Source of the DNA: Pseudomonas sp. KU26590
Lineage (GTDB): Bacteria > Pseudomonadota > Gammaproteobacteria > Pseudomonadales > Pseudomonadaceae
Length of the DNA: 64,000 nt
Reading direction: 5' to 3'
Assembly (NCBI RefSeq): GCF_026153515.1
Contig: NZ_CP110644.1
Location: forward strand, 3,811,501-3,875,500
The position numbers and the translations under genes were made by a program. The notes under the pieces were generated by a model. It was not told the origin of the DNA, did not search any database, and saw only the letters and a list, made by a program, of their open reading frames with translations. Below, piece by piece: positions 8,668 to 17,250 of the stretch (its first letter is position 1; each line of letters opens with the position of its first letter).

Positions 8668-9890
8668 ATGGCCTCGACCTTGTCCAGGTAGTCAGCCCAG
8701 TTCTGCATCATCTCCCGCCGCTGTTCCACGTATTCGGCATGGTTGTACGTCTTCCGGATCTTGCTTGATCCGGCGTGCGACAGCTGCGCCTCGATCCAAT
8801 CCTCGTTGTAACCCATCTCGTTCAGGGCAGTCGAAATCGTCGCGCGGATCCCGTGCCCGGTTAGTCGGCCCTCATATCCCATACGCTTCAACGCCATGTT
8901 GACCGTTCCGTCGCTTATCGGCTTTGCCGGGTCACTTCGGCCCGGCAGTAGCAGTGTGTAGGCCCCGGTCATTTCCATGACGTTGCGTATCTCCTCCACC
9001 GCCTGCCGCGACAGCGGCACCAGATAAGGCGGCACTTTCGCCCCATCCTTACCTCGTATCAACTTCTGCAACTGCTTCACGCCTGTCGGCGGAATCGTCC
9101 ACAGCCCGCCGTCCAGGTCGAACTGATCGCGGGTGGCGAACCTTAGCTCGCCAGTGCGAACGCCGGTCAAGAGCAATATCCTCACCGCGCTGCGCGTGTA
9201 TTCGGCGCCGGTGAATGTCCGCAGCGCATTGAGAAACTCGGGAAGCTCAGCCAGCCGAAGCATCGGGTTGTGCTTCTCGGGCGGCTCCTTCACCGCGACG
9301 ATGTCCAGGTCGGACGCAGGGTTGTGCTCTATGTAGCCGGAGGCGATAGCGAACCGGAATATCTCATTCAGCCACGAGCGGCACTTCCTCGCGACATTCA
9401 ACGCGCCCCGGGCCTCAACCCTTCGCATGGTCGACAGCACATCGCTGCGACGGATATCAGATATCGGCAACTTGCCTAGCGACGGAATGAGGTCTTTGTC
9501 CAAGTACATGCGCGATTGAGTTGCACCGCCTTTCCGGGCCGCCGTCATGCGCGGTGACTTGAAGGCATGCCATTCTTCAGCGACAACTTCGAAGGTTTTC
9601 ACTGCGCCGGTGCTGGCGGTCAGCTTTTCTTCACGCCGGGCGGATCGCGGGTCTACTCCTTTTGCTATGAGCGAGCGGGCCTGGTCTCGGCGTTCGCGTG
9701 CTTGCTTGAGGCTGACTTCAGGGTAGGTGCCGAGGGAGATGCGCGGTTGGCGGCCGTGCCAGGAGAACCGGAAATGCCACGACTTCGCGCCCTTTGCAGC
9801 AACGAAGAGCGACAGCCCGGCCGAGTCAGTGAGGCTGTAGTCCTTGTCGCGGGGCTTCGCTTGCCGGACTGCCGTGTCAGTGAGGGGCAT
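8664..9890 (-). CDS. P4-type tyrosine integrase
   Basis: Site-specific recombinase of 408 residues. The N-terminal DUF4102-type arm-binding domain (residues 1-85, with LTDSAGLSLFV and ISLGTYPEVSL) is followed by a core-binding domain and the catalytic domain. Visible catalytic residues are Arg245 (TGVRTGEL), His346 and Arg349 (HGIR), His372 (LSHA) and Tyr382 (TYNHAEY). The start codon faces tRNA-Leu only 160 bases away, the usual position for an enzyme integrating into a tRNA 3' end. Full length, so probably active. Confidence 0.95.
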   Translation of the reverse strand: MPLTDTAVRQAKPRDKDYSLTDSAGLSLFVAAKGAKSWHFRFSWHGRQPRISLGTYPEVSLKQARERRDQARSLIAKGVDPRSARREEKLTASTGAVKTFEVVAEEWHAFKSPRMTAARKGGATQSRMYLDKDLIPSLGKLPISDIRRSDVLSTMRRVEARGALNVARKCRSWLNEIFRFAIASGYIEHNPASDLDIVAVKEPPEKHNPMLRLAELPEFLNALRTFTGAEYTRSAVRILLLTGVRTGELRFATRDQFDLDGGLWTIPPTGVKQLQKLIRGKDGAKVPPYLVPLSRQAVEEIRNVMEMTGAYTLLLPGRSDPAKPISDGTVNMALKRMGYEGRLTGHGIRATISTALNEMGYNEDWIEAQLSHAGSSKIRKTYNHAEYVEQRREMMQNWADYLDKVEAI

Positions 9891-9985
9891 TAGTACATCA
9901 CCAGATTAATCGAATTGAGAATGTGCTGGTAAATGTACTAAAAATTCTGAGCAGGCGTGAGAAGAGTTGCGGAAGCTTAAGAACA

Positions 9986-10022
9986 GAAAACCCCGCTTAG
10001 CCTGGGCTAGCGGGGTCTTTTG
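9986..10022. terminator. bidirectional intrinsic terminator beyond tRNA-Leu
   Basis: CCCCGC plus TAGCC pair with GGCTA plus GCGGGG around a two-base loop, with one bulged T. A-rich sequence lies on the left and CTTTT on the right, so it can end transcription from the tRNA (minus strand) and from the island side. Confidence 0.75.
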
Positions 10023-10053
10023 AGCATGCCTGAGAGGGCATGAGAATCGAATA

Positions 10054-10090
10054 TGGTGCCCCGAGCCGGAGTCGAACCGGCACATCCTTT
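10054..10090. other. probable attachment (att) site in the tRNA-Leu 3' part
   Basis: P4-type integrases usually recombine in the 3' half of a tRNA gene, and the integrase lies next to this end. The tRNA is intact, so the incoming element restored it. The matching direct repeat would be beyond the left end of the window, so the exact core cannot be seen. Confidence 0.4.
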
Positions 10091-10140
10091 CGGACGACGG
10101 ATTTTAAGTCCGGTGTGTCTACCAATTTCACCATCAGGGC
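10054..10140 (-). tRNA. tRNA-Leu(UAA)
   Basis: An 87-nt tRNA with encoded CCA. The acceptor stem GCCCTGA pairs with TCGGGGC, the long variable arm is typical of Leu, and the anticodon loop CTTAAAA gives UAA. Its 3' end faces the integrase gene, so it is the probable integration site of the island. Confidence 0.93.
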
Positions 10141-10373
10141 GGTAGCACATATCAACCTTGACCTTCGCGAGCCATGTCGCGAGGCCAGCTGACAAGAGTG
10201 GGGAATATATACACCCCCAGCCCTTGAGGCAAGTTCAAAGCGTTCGGATTCAATTGGTTACGTTTGTTTACCGTCGCAAACTCGATCCGCTGTCTATGCT
10301 CTCTCCCTGTACGGGGGGATTGGCAGGCGCAGCTGCCCAGCCCCTTTCTTTTGACGAACTGAATGAGGTGTCT

Positions 10374-10892
10374 ATGAAATCGGCTTTGTGGCTTGGTCTG
10401 CTGGGAGCATTTTCGGTGAGCGCTCAGGCGGCATCGTTCGATGTTCCGATGAACCTGGTGAGCGCTGATGGCGGCCCGCAGCCTGTTGGCGAGGTCACCA
10501 TCAGCGAGACCGCTTACGGGCTGGTGTTCACCCCCGAGCTGAAATCTTTACCCGCCGGGATTCACGGTTTTCATGTTCACGAAAATGCGAGTTGCGATCC
10601 AGGCATGAAAGACGGCAAAAAAGTCGCGGCACTCGCGGCAGGCGGCCACTTTGACCCGGCGCGCACCGGCAAGCACCTCGGCCCTTATGGCGAGGGCCAC
10701 TTGGGTGACCTGCCGGCGGTTTACGTCAACGCCGATGGGGTGGCCAACTATCCCGTGCTCGCACCACGCTTGAAGAAGATTTCCGACATCAAGGGTCACG
10801 CGCTCATGATCCATGTCGGCGGCGACAATCACTCCGATATGCCCATGCCATTGGGCGGTGGCGGAGATCGTATGGCCTGCGGTGTTATCTGA
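10374..10892 (+). CDS. sodC: periplasmic Cu/Zn superoxide dismutase
   Basis: Converts superoxide to hydrogen peroxide and oxygen in the periplasm. 172 residues, with an N-terminal signal peptide (MKSALWLGLLGAFSVSAQA, cleaved before ASFDV). The metal ligands are in HGFHVHENASC, GGHFDPARTGKHLGPYGEGH and a late MIHVGGDN, and the DRMACGVI terminus supplies the conserved second cysteine. I use the ATG at 10374 because the signal peptide starts there, not the longer in-frame ORF that overlaps the tRNA. Monocistronic, between two tRNA loci. Confidence 0.93.
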   Translation: MKSALWLGLLGAFSVSAQAASFDVPMNLVSADGGPQPVGEVTISETAYGLVFTPELKSLPAGIHGFHVHENASCDPGMKDGKKVAALAAGGHFDPARTGKHLGPYGEGHLGDLPAVYVNADGVANYPVLAPRLKKISDIKGHALMIHVGGDNHSDMPMPLGGGGDRMACGVI

Positions 10893-11028
10893 AGGCACTC
10901 AAACTTGCCTGGGCTCAGCTGAACCGGTGACAGAGAAGAGTGGCTTGGGATATGAGCTATCGCTTCATAGAGTGTTGCGGAAGCGATAGTCAGAGTTGCG
11001 GAAGTGATTCACTAAACGCCACCCACAA

Positions 11029-11062
11029 AAAAGCCCGTAAGACGTTGATCTTACGGGCTTTA
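11029..11062 (-). terminator. intrinsic terminator after tRNA-Cys
   Basis: AAAGCCCGTAAGA pairs perfectly with TCTTACGGGCTTT around a six-base loop; on the minus strand a run of Ts follows. It ends the pgsA/tRNA transcription unit. Confidence 0.85.
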
Positions 11063-11066
11063 AATG

Positions 11067-11140
11067 TGGAGGCCGAGGTCGGAATCGAACCGGCGTAAGC
11101 GGATTTGCAATCCGCGGCATAACCATTTTGCTACTCGGCC
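11067..11140 (-). tRNA. tRNA-Cys(GCA)
   Basis: A 74-nt tRNA with encoded CCA. The acceptor stem GGCCGAG pairs with CTCGGCC and the anticodon loop TTGCAAT gives GCA. It sits between tRNA-Gly and the terminator, in the standard Pseudomonas order. Confidence 0.95.
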
Positions 11141-11185
11141 TCAAACGCTCAACGATCCAACCACTACCGCTAAACGCATACAAAC

Positions 11186-11261
<76 letters not shown>

Positions 11262-11322
11262 TTTGTGTGGGCGCCATTCTATACACTCAAATGACCCCGT
11301 CAACCCCTTGATTTAAAAATAC

Positions 11323-11883
11323 TTATTTTTCATCGGTGGTCGTGCGCAGATGCGGCCATGCCGCCCGCAGGTATTGCACCATCGACCAGAGCGTCAGGCC
11401 CGCCGCGATCATCAACAGCACGTAACCCAACACCACCCAGAAGGTAAACGCAGGCGGGTTGGCCAGCAGGATGACCAGCGCCAGCATCTGCGCTGCGGTT
11501 TTCCATTTGCCCAGGTTCGACACGGCCACTTGCGCTCGCGCGCCCAGCTCGGCCATCCACTCTCGCAGGGCGGAGATGACGATTTCGCGACCGATAATCA
11601 CCGCAGCTGGCAGGGTCAGCCAAAGGTTGGCGTGAGCCTGCACCAGCAACACCAGTGCAACGGCCACCATCAGTTTGTCAGCCACCGGATCGAGAAAGGC
11701 CCCGAACGGTGTGCTTTGTTCCAGGCGTCTGGCCAGGTATCCGTCCAGCCAGTCGGTTGCGGCTGCCAGGGCAAATACCGAACTGGCGGCCATGTAGCTC
11801 CAGTGGTACGGCAGATAGAACAACAGAATGAAGAACGGAATCAGCAGGACACGTAATACGGTGATCAGATTAGGGATATTCAT
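11323..11883 (-). CDS. pgsA: CDP-diacylglycerol--glycerol-3-phosphate 3-phosphatidyltransferase
   Basis: Makes phosphatidylglycerol phosphate from CDP-diacylglycerol and glycerol-3-phosphate at the inner membrane. 186 residues with about five or six membrane segments. The CDP-alcohol phosphotransferase signature [10 protein letters not shown]8[11 protein letters not shown] is complete with its catalytic aspartates. The start could be GTG 11889 or ATG 11883; neither has a strong ribosome-binding site, and I take the ATG because homologues start MNIPNL. It lies downstream of gacA-uvrC and upstream of the tRNA genes. Confidence 0.93.
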   Translation of the reverse strand: MNIPNLITVLRVLLIPFFILLFYLPYHWSYMAASSVFALAAATDWLDGYLARRLEQSTPFGAFLDPVADKLMVAVALVLLVQAHANLWLTLPAAVIIGREIVISALREWMAELGARAQVAVSNLGKWKTAAQMLALVILLANPPAFTFWVVLGYVLLMIAAGLTLWSMVQYLRAAWPHLRTTTDEK

Positions 11884-11915
11884 CGGCACAACTGGCTACG
11901 AGGTGAGCGAGCATT

Positions 11916-13739
11916 CTACTCGCTGTGCAGGTTTGCATAAATCGACTCTGCGAGCTTTTTGCTGATTCCCGGCGCCTTGGCGATTTCTTCGATGCTGGCC
12001 CGGGACAATTCCTGAAGGCCGCCGAAATGCTTGAGCAAGTCGCGACGCCGGGTTGGCCCCACGCCTGCAACGCCTTCCAGGGTTGACGTTCGACGGGTTT
12101 TACCACGTCGCGCACGGTGCCCGGTGATGGCGAACCGGTGAGCCTCGTCACGGATTTGCTGGATCAGGTGCAGCGCGGGGGAATCGCCCTTGAGGGTGAA
12201 CTCATGGGCCGCATCGTTCAAGTACAGCGTCTCGAAACCGGCTTTGCGCGTAGCACCCTTGGCGACACCCAACAGAATCAGGTCGGGGATGGCCAGTTCG
12301 TTCATCACGTCGCGGGCCATGCTCAACTGGCCCTTGCCGCCGTCCACCAACAGGATGTCCGGTAACTTGCCCTCGCCGTCCTTGATTCTGCTGAAGCGAC
12401 GGGTGAGTGCCTGGTGCATGGCGGCGTAGTCGTCCCCCGCCGTGATGCCTTCAATGTTGTAGCGGCGGTAGTCCGACTTGATTGGCCCTTCCGGACCGAA
12501 CACCACGCACGACGCCACCGTCGCTTCGCCACTGGAATGGCTGATGTCGTAGCATTCCAGGCGCTGCGGCGGCTCATCCAGCTTGAGCACTTGCGCCAGC
12601 GCTTCAAAGCGCGCGGTGACGTGTTGACGATTGGCCAGCCGCGCCATCAGTGCCTGCTCGGCATTGGTCACCGCCAGTTGCTGCCAGCGCGCACGGGTGC
12701 CACGCACCCGATGGCTGATGATGATTTCGCGGCCGCGCGACGCATCAATCGCGTCGATCAGTGCCGGGAAATCCTCGTTGACCACGTTGACGATGACTTC
12801 ACCGGGCAACTCTCGCTCGCCGCCGCCCAGGAAATACTGGGCCAGAAAGGCGGACATAACCTCGCCCACCTCCTCCTCGATGCCGACCTGCGGGAAGAAA
12901 TTCTTGCTGCCCAACACCCGCCCGCCGCGCACGCTGATCAAGTGTACGCACGCGCCGCCCGGGTTGACGAATGCCGCCACTACATCGACGTCGCCGGTGC
13001 CGCCATCCATGCTCTGCTGGTCTTGAACGCGACGCAGCAGGCCGATCTGATCACGCAGCTCGGCGGCGTGCTCGAAATCCAGGTTCATCGCCGACTTTTC
13101 CATCAGCGCATTGAGTTCGTCGGTGAGGGCATTGCTGCGCCCTTCGAGGAACATCACCGAGTGACGCACGTCCTCGTTGTAGATCTGCGGCTCGACGAGG
13201 TTCACGCACGGCGCCTTGCAGCGCTTGATCTGGTATTGCAGGCAAGGCCGGGTGCGGTTCTTGTAGAAGCTGTCTTCGCACTGACGGACGTGGAAGGTCT
13301 TCTGCAGAATGCTCAGGCTCTCGCGAATGGCGCCGGCGCTGGGGTAAGGCCCGAAGTAGCGACCCTTGGCCTTTTTGGCGCCGCGGTGAATGCTCAGCCG
13401 GGGAAATTCGCCGTCGGACAGGTGCACGTAGGGGTAGGACTTGTCGTCGCGCAACAGGATGTTGTACGGCGGACGCGACTCCTTGATCAGGGTTTGTTCC
13501 AGCAGCAACGCCTCGGTTTCATTGGCGGTGATGGTGGTTTCAACCTGAGCGATCCGCGCGACCAGCGCACCGGTTTTCGGGGCATGGCCGGTCTTGCGGA
13601 AATAGCTGGCGAGGCGCTTCTTTAAGTTCTTGGCTTTGCCGACGTACAGCAGCTTACCGTCGATATCGAACATCCGATATACGCCGGGGCGGCCACTGCA
13701 GGTGGACAGAAAAGCACTGGGATCAAACGGTTGAGTCAT
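11916..13739 (-). CDS. uvrC: excinuclease ABC subunit C
   Basis: Nuclease subunit of UvrABC nucleotide excision repair; it makes the 3' and 5' incisions around DNA lesions. 607 residues, the normal length. The GIY-YIG domain starts at GVYRMF and continues with [12 protein letters not shown] UvrB-interacting UVR segment is near residue 205 ([20 protein letters not shown]), the RNase H-like nuclease core includes [11 protein letters not shown] and LVDGGKGQL, and tandem helix-hairpin-helix motifs end the protein. Its ATG directly abuts the gacA stop codon, so translation is probably coupled. Confidence 0.96.
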   Translation of the reverse strand: MTQPFDPSAFLSTCSGRPGVYRMFDIDGKLLYVGKAKNLKKRLASYFRKTGHAPKTGALVARIAQVETTITANETEALLLEQTLIKESRPPYNILLRDDKSYPYVHLSDGEFPRLSIHRGAKKAKGRYFGPYPSAGAIRESLSILQKTFHVRQCEDSFYKNRTRPCLQYQIKRCKAPCVNLVEPQIYNEDVRHSVMFLEGRSNALTDELNALMEKSAMNLDFEHAAELRDQIGLLRRVQDQQSMDGGTGDVDVVAAFVNPGGACVHLISVRGGRVLGSKNFFPQVGIEEEVGEVMSAFLAQYFLGGGERELPGEVIVNVVNEDFPALIDAIDASRGREIIISHRVRGTRARWQQLAVTNAEQALMARLANRQHVTARFEALAQVLKLDEPPQRLECYDISHSSGEATVASCVVFGPEGPIKSDYRRYNIEGITAGDDYAAMHQALTRRFSRIKDGEGKLPDILLVDGGKGQLSMARDVMNELAIPDLILLGVAKGATRKAGFETLYLNDAAHEFTLKGDSPALHLIQQIRDEAHRFAITGHRARRGKTRRTSTLEGVAGVGPTRRRDLLKHFGGLQELSRASIEEIAKAPGISKKLAESIYANLHSE

Positions 13740-14384
13740 TTATGCGCTGGCGTCGACCATGCCGTGACGGACGGCCAGCAGGGCCAGCTCCACGTCACTG
13801 CCAATCGACAGCTTCTCGAATATGCGGTACCGGTAGGTATTCACGGTTTTGGGTGACAGGCAAAGCTTGTCGGAAATCGTCTGCACTTTCTGGCAGCCAA
13901 CAATCATAAGGGCAATCTGGATTTCCCGCTCGGACAAGAGGTCGAACGGCGAATTGCTGGTCTGTGGCTGGAACGATTTGAGCGCCAGTTGCTGGGCGAT
14001 CTGCGGGCTGATGTAGCGCTGGCCTGCGAACACCAGGCGAATGGCCTGAACCATCTCGGTCAAACCGGCGCCCTTGGTCATGTATCCCGCCGCGCCGGCT
14101 TGCAGCAGCCGTGTAGGGAACGGGTCTTCTTCGCACACCGTGACTGCCACCACCTTCATGTCGGGGTGGCTGCGGATGAGCTTGCGCGTGGCTTCCAGTC
14201 CGCCGATGCCGGGCATCTTGACGTCCATCAGCACGACGTCGGGTTTCAGCTCGCGGGCCTTCTGCAACGACTCTTCGCCGGACTCGGCCTGCCCCACCAC
14301 CTGCAAGCCTTCAATGTCGGCCAGCATGCGCGTGATACCTGTCCGAACCAGATCATGGTCATCGACAACCAGCACCCTAATCAA
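13740..14384 (-). CDS. gacA: response regulator GacA (UvrY family)
   Basis: Response regulator of the GacS/GacA system, which activates the Rsm small RNAs and so controls secondary metabolism and virulence. 214 residues: receiver domain with phospho-acceptor Asp54 (VVLMDVKMPG), acidic pocket DD at 8-9 and the conserved late Lys, then a LuxR-type helix-turn-helix (LSEREIQIALMI and LSPKTVNTYRYRIFEKL). It is complete, which matters because gacA is often mutated in laboratory or field isolates. First gene of gacA-uvrC-pgsA. Confidence 0.96.
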   Translation of the reverse strand: MIRVLVVDDHDLVRTGITRMLADIEGLQVVGQAESGEESLQKARELKPDVVLMDVKMPGIGGLEATRKLIRSHPDMKVVAVTVCEEDPFPTRLLQAGAAGYMTKGAGLTEMVQAIRLVFAGQRYISPQIAQQLALKSFQPQTSNSPFDLLSEREIQIALMIVGCQKVQTISDKLCLSPKTVNTYRYRIFEKLSIGSDVELALLAVRHGMVDASA

Positions 14385-14575
14385 GCAGACACCTCACCGA
14401 ACAGTTCATGACGACTACCCGCCATGTTGACAAAAAGAAAGTAAGCGACTTGCTCTGGAGCACTGCTCATGAATGTGTATCAGATGATCTACATCGGTGC
14501 GGACAAGCTATCATCATCGACCGCAAAACTTGATAAAAATCTTCAAACGCCCGACTGCTGCATCCCTCGATTGCC

Positions 14576-14950
14576 TTATAGCTTCTTGTCCGGGGCGTAG
14601 CTGGTCTGGTATTCCGCCAGGGTAGTGGTTAACCGGCAGATGGCATCCTGTTCCTCCTTTCCCAGGGTGCGGTAACTGCCTACCATCCACTCCTCGTTTT
14701 CGCTCAGGCCGACGATGGGCACCGGGGTGTGGCAGCCCGTCAGCACGTACAACACGTCAACACCGCGAAGGGCGACACGGGCCAGATAATCGGCCTTGGG
14801 GGTGCGCTCGCCGTTTTCGTACTTGCCCTGTGCGTTGGCTTCCACGCCACCGATTTCACCGAATGCGCGTTGTGAAAGCCCCAACCGCTCGCGCTCTTCC
14901 CTAATTCGGGCACCTATTCCACTCATTTGGATGCATAGCCTTGTTGACAT
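14576..14950 (-). CDS. Cro/CI-type helix-turn-helix repressor, prophage-like
   Basis: A 124-residue regulator. Residues 11-65 form an HTH_XRE domain (IGARIREERERLGLSQRAF, then ANAQGKYENGERTP). The C-terminal third is helical, without a LexA-type peptidase. AAGGG precedes the ATG at 14950; the longer in-frame ORF to 15268 would cross the divergent gene. With the gene at 15008 it makes a repressor/Cro-like pair sharing a 57-bp promoter region. It has no phage structural neighbours here, so it may be a remnant or a domesticated switch. Confidence 0.8.
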   Translation of the reverse strand: MSTRLCIQMSGIGARIREERERLGLSQRAFGEIGGVEANAQGKYENGERTPKADYLARVALRGVDVLYVLTGCHTPVPIVGLSENEEWMVGSYRTLGKEEQDAICRLTTTLAEYQTSYAPDKKL

Positions 14951-14971
14951 CACCCTTTCGAGTGATAGAAT
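14944..14971 (+). promoter_or_regulatory. sigma-70 promoter of the Cro-like gene
   Basis: TTGACA at 14944-14949 and TAGAAT at 14966-14971 are separated by 16 bases, a near-consensus promoter facing the 15008 gene. It overlaps the start codon of the divergent repressor gene. Confidence 0.65.
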
Positions 14972-14980
14972 CGAAATAAT

Positions 14981-15006
14981 TTGAACGAACTTGAACGGTT
15001 TTGAAC
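14981..15006. promoter_or_regulatory. triple TTGAAC operator
   Basis: TTGAAC occurs exactly at 14981, 14991 and 15001: three direct hexamers spaced one helical turn apart, between the predicted transcription start and the ATG at 15008. This is the likely binding site of the divergent repressor, of the Cro-like protein, or both. Confidence 0.6.
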
Positions 15007-15007
15007 T

Positions 15008-15238
15008 ATGCCCGGAATTCGTACTGCCGCACAAGCCAGGGCTTGGCTGGAACAGCAGGGCAAATCGGTTCAAGAATTTGCCAGGGAGCACAACGTGGAC
15101 CCGGCGACGACCTATCAAGTGTTGTCCGGGCGCAAGAAAGGGCGCCGGGGTGAGTCGCACAAAGTAGCGGTGCTGCTGGGAATGAAGATCGGCGTGATAC
15201 CCCCAGCCACCGCTTATGTGGAAGTGCCCGAGGACTGA
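15008..15238 (+). CDS. Cro-like DNA-binding protein (BcepMu gp16 type)
   Basis: A 76-residue basic protein. AQARAWLEQQGKSVQEFARE, DPATTYQVLSGRKKGRRG and a terminal HKVAVLLGMK segment match the small phage DNA-binding family typified by BcepMu gp16. It starts right after three TTGAAC repeats and is divergent from an XRE repressor, so it should act as the opposing arm of a lysogeny-type switch. I see no Mu-like genes around it. Confidence 0.75.
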   Translation: MPGIRTAAQARAWLEQQGKSVQEFAREHNVDPATTYQVLSGRKKGRRGESHKVAVLLGMKIGVIPPATAYVEVPED

Positions 15239-15364
15239 ATCAGCCTTTTGCAGTGTTGAGCGTTGCATATAAGCAGACTGGCCCCAATCAGCCCCATTGT
15301 AATTTCCAATTGAAGAACCCGACGGGTCTGAAGTAAGCTCGGCGGCATTCCACGGAGACAGACC

Positions 15365-15508
15365 ATGTTGCCTTCCCTTTCCACTCAGTTGCTCAGCACC
15401 GCCGACGGTTCACGTCTGGCTGGGCGCCCGGCTGCCTGGAATGCGACGGCGTCTACCGCTCCTGCTTCTTATTTTTATGGGTATTGGTTTAGCCACTGGC
15501 GCGCCTGA
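15365..15508 (+). CDS. aromatic-rich leader peptide 1 of the DAHP synthase gene
   Basis: A 47-codon ORF with GGAG 8 bases before the ATG. Codons 36-45 (15470-15499) read Tyr-Phe-Tyr-Gly-Tyr-Trp-Phe-Ser-His-Trp, that is 7 aromatic codons out of 10, very near the stop. Its end overlaps a possible hairpin (GGGTAT at 15479-15484 with ATACCC at 15508-15513), and a strong intrinsic terminator follows 50 bases later. This is the classical layout of a ribosome-stalling attenuation leader. The regulated gene would be the DAHP synthase at 15828. Confidence 0.75.
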   Translation: MLPSLSTQLLSTADGSRLAGRPAAWNATASTAPASYFYGYWFSHWRA

Positions 15509-15594
15509 TACCCAAGCGGCGCCCTGAACTTCGGGACGCCCACCAGAGATAACTCTCACCCCCGGTCGGCTTCCCGACCGGGGGTTTTGTTTTT
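15479..15594 (+). promoter_or_regulatory. predicted attenuator between leader 1 and the DAHP synthase gene
   Basis: Successive hairpins can form: GGGTAT/ATACCC across the aromatic codons, a shorter GGCG-CCC/GGG-CGCC hairpin near 15518-15540, and then the terminator at 15559. Ribosome stalling at scarce aminoacyl-tRNAs would be expected to shift the balance among them. The hairpins are visible; the switching mechanism is inference. Confidence 0.5.
15559..15594 (+). terminator. attenuator terminator upstream of the DAHP synthase gene
   Basis: CCCCCGGTCGG pairs perfectly with CCGACCGGGGG around a CTTC loop, followed by TTTTGTTTTT. It is a very strong Rho-independent terminator placed between leader 1 and the structural gene. 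Confidence 0.85.
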
Positions 15595-15636
15595 CTGGGC
15601 CACACATTTCTGACTGACTGATTCGAGGAACCGCAC

Positions 15637-15789
15637 ATGAACCACACCCACTATTACCGCTACGACACCGACTTCGCCTGGCGATTTAGCAACCTCCGAT
15701 CGGGACAGCCTGCCGCCTCCGATCGGTCACTGACAGGTGGCATCGCCCTGCTCACAGCCAATCCGGCCAATTGTCGAACACCCCATTAG
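15637..15789 (+). CDS. aromatic-rich small ORF, possible second leader peptide
   Basis: A 50-codon ORF with GAGGAA 6 bases before its ATG, a better ribosome site than many genes here. Residues 6-17 contain Tyr-Tyr, Tyr, Phe, Trp and Phe (YYRYDTDFAWRF). The stop is 38 bases before the DAHP synthase ATG. Two copies of CCTCCGATCGG (15693-15703 and 15716-15726) carry the palindrome CCGATCGG and can pair with each other inside the ORF. There is no T-run after it, so if regulatory it may act on translation rather than termination. Confidence 0.55.
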   Translation: MNHTHYYRYDTDFAWRFSNLRSGQPAASDRSLTGGIALLTANPANCRTPH

Positions 15790-15827
15790 GTCTGCGCGGG
15801 AACACCCGCCGACCAGGAAGCCAGCAC

Positions 15828-16913
15828 ATGAATTCGCCCGTTGTTAGCAACACCCTCATCGATCTGCCGTCCGGCGCCGTCACCCTGCATGACAGCCGCC
15901 CTGCCCCGAAACGCCTGCCCACACCGTTCGCGCTGAAACATCAGCTGCCGCTGGATGCTGCCATGACCGCGCAGGTCGCCGCCCACCGCCAGTCGATTCG
16001 CGCCATTCTCAACGGTGAAGATTCGCGCCTGCTGGTCGTCGTCGGCCCGTGCTCGATCCACGATCCCCACGCCGCCCTCGACTACGCCGAGCGCCTGGCA
16101 CGTCTGGCTGCCGAGGTCAGCGACCAGATGCTGCTGGTGATGCGCGCCTACGTCGAAAAGCCGCGCACCACGGTCGGATGGAAGGGCCTGGCATACGATC
16201 CGGCCCTGGACGGCAGTGACGACATGGCCGAAGGCCTGGCCCTGTCGCGGCAGTTGATGCGAGAAATGGTCCGGTTAGGTTTGCCCATTGCTACGGAATT
16301 GCTGCAACCGATGGCGGCAGGCTACTTCGATGACGTCTTGAGCTGGGTCGCCATTGGCGCAAGAACCACCGAATCGCAGATCCACCGGGAAATGGCCAGC
16401 GGCCTCGGTGTACCAACGGGCTTCAAGAACGGCACCGACGGCGGCATCTCCGTGGCCTGCGACGCGATCCGCTCGGCGGCCCACGCCCACCGCCATTTCG
16501 GCATGGATCCCCAAGGGCATCCCGCGATTATCGAAACGTCGGGCAATCCCGATACCCACATCGTTCTGCGCGGCGGTCACGGCGGGCCCAACTATGATGC
16601 CGCCAGTATTGCAGCAGTGAACGCCAGTCTGGCGAAGCACCGCATGGCCGCGCGCATCATGGTCGATTGCAGTCACGCCAATAGCGGCAAGGATCCGCTG
16701 CGCCAGCCGGCGGTCTTCAACGACGTGCTGCAGCAACGACTGGCCGGTGACCGGACGCTGATCGGCATGATGCTGGAGAGCCACCTGTTCGAGGGCTGCC
16801 AGCCGTTGAGTGCTTCCCTCAAATATGGCGTGTCAGTGACGGACGCCTGCCTGGGCTGGGAGTCCACCGAGCGCCTGCTGCGCGACGCCGTGAACAAACT
16901 TCGCTACAGGTAG
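15828..16913 (+). CDS. 3-deoxy-7-phosphoheptulonate synthase, class I
   Basis: First step of the shikimate pathway: phosphoenolpyruvate plus erythrose-4-phosphate to DAHP. 361 residues, in the AroF/AroG/AroH class, with VVVGPCSIHDP, EKPRTTVGWKGLAYDP, GARTTESQIHREMASG, GFKNGTDG and a late MVDCSHANSGKDP holding metal and substrate ligands. The ATG at 15828 has AGGAAG 7 bases upstream. The preceding attenuator points to feedback by aromatic amino acids; which one inhibits the enzyme itself cannot be told with confidence from sequence. Confidence 0.92.
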   Translation: MNSPVVSNTLIDLPSGAVTLHDSRPAPKRLPTPFALKHQLPLDAAMTAQVAAHRQSIRAILNGEDSRLLVVVGPCSIHDPHAALDYAERLARLAAEVSDQMLLVMRAYVEKPRTTVGWKGLAYDPALDGSDDMAEGLALSRQLMREMVRLGLPIATELLQPMAAGYFDDVLSWVAIGARTTESQIHREMASGLGVPTGFKNGTDGGISVACDAIRSAAHAHRHFGMDPQGHPAIIETSGNPDTHIVLRGGHGGPNYDAASIAAVNASLAKHRMAARIMVDCSHANSGKDPLRQPAVFNDVLQQRLAGDRTLIGMMLESHLFEGCQPLSASLKYGVSVTDACLGWESTERLLRDAVNKLRYR

Positions 16914-17250
16914 CCTCTGCAGCCACTCTCGCAGAAGCGTCAGCAGTAACGTTTGCACACAGGAAGCCGGCGCCGGCCGTGTCGCCGGCTTCCCTCAGAA
17001 TCGTCGCCGTTGTCAGCCACGGTCCGTCACCGCGAAGACGCCGATCGTGGGAAATCGTCTCGAGCGCCCGGCGCATTTGCAGCGCAACGCCAGCGTCTTT
17101 TCCAGCCTCCCCGTCACACAAGGCCTGTAGCGGTTAAACGCTTTCCACAACCTGCACCTATCGGCCCGTTGCCGCACTCCTGCGCGCCCTCCCCGCCGTA
17201 TTGCCCCTGGTTAAGCTCGATCCTTCATTTTCATCGAAGGAATGACCGAC
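16914..17250. other. non-coding gap with one inverted repeat
   Basis: No convincing gene. An 11-bp inverted repeat (GGAAGCCGGCG at 16962-16972 with CGCCGGCTTCC at 16983-16993) lies about 50 bases after the DAHP synthase gene and may end its transcript, though no T-run follows. The rest shows nothing I can name apart from the ribosome site of the lipase gene. Confidence 0.4.

Noticed and set aside
1-10140. A complete restriction-modification system
   Set aside because: Two methylases but no recognisable nuclease between or beside them; DUF4145 alone is not enough.
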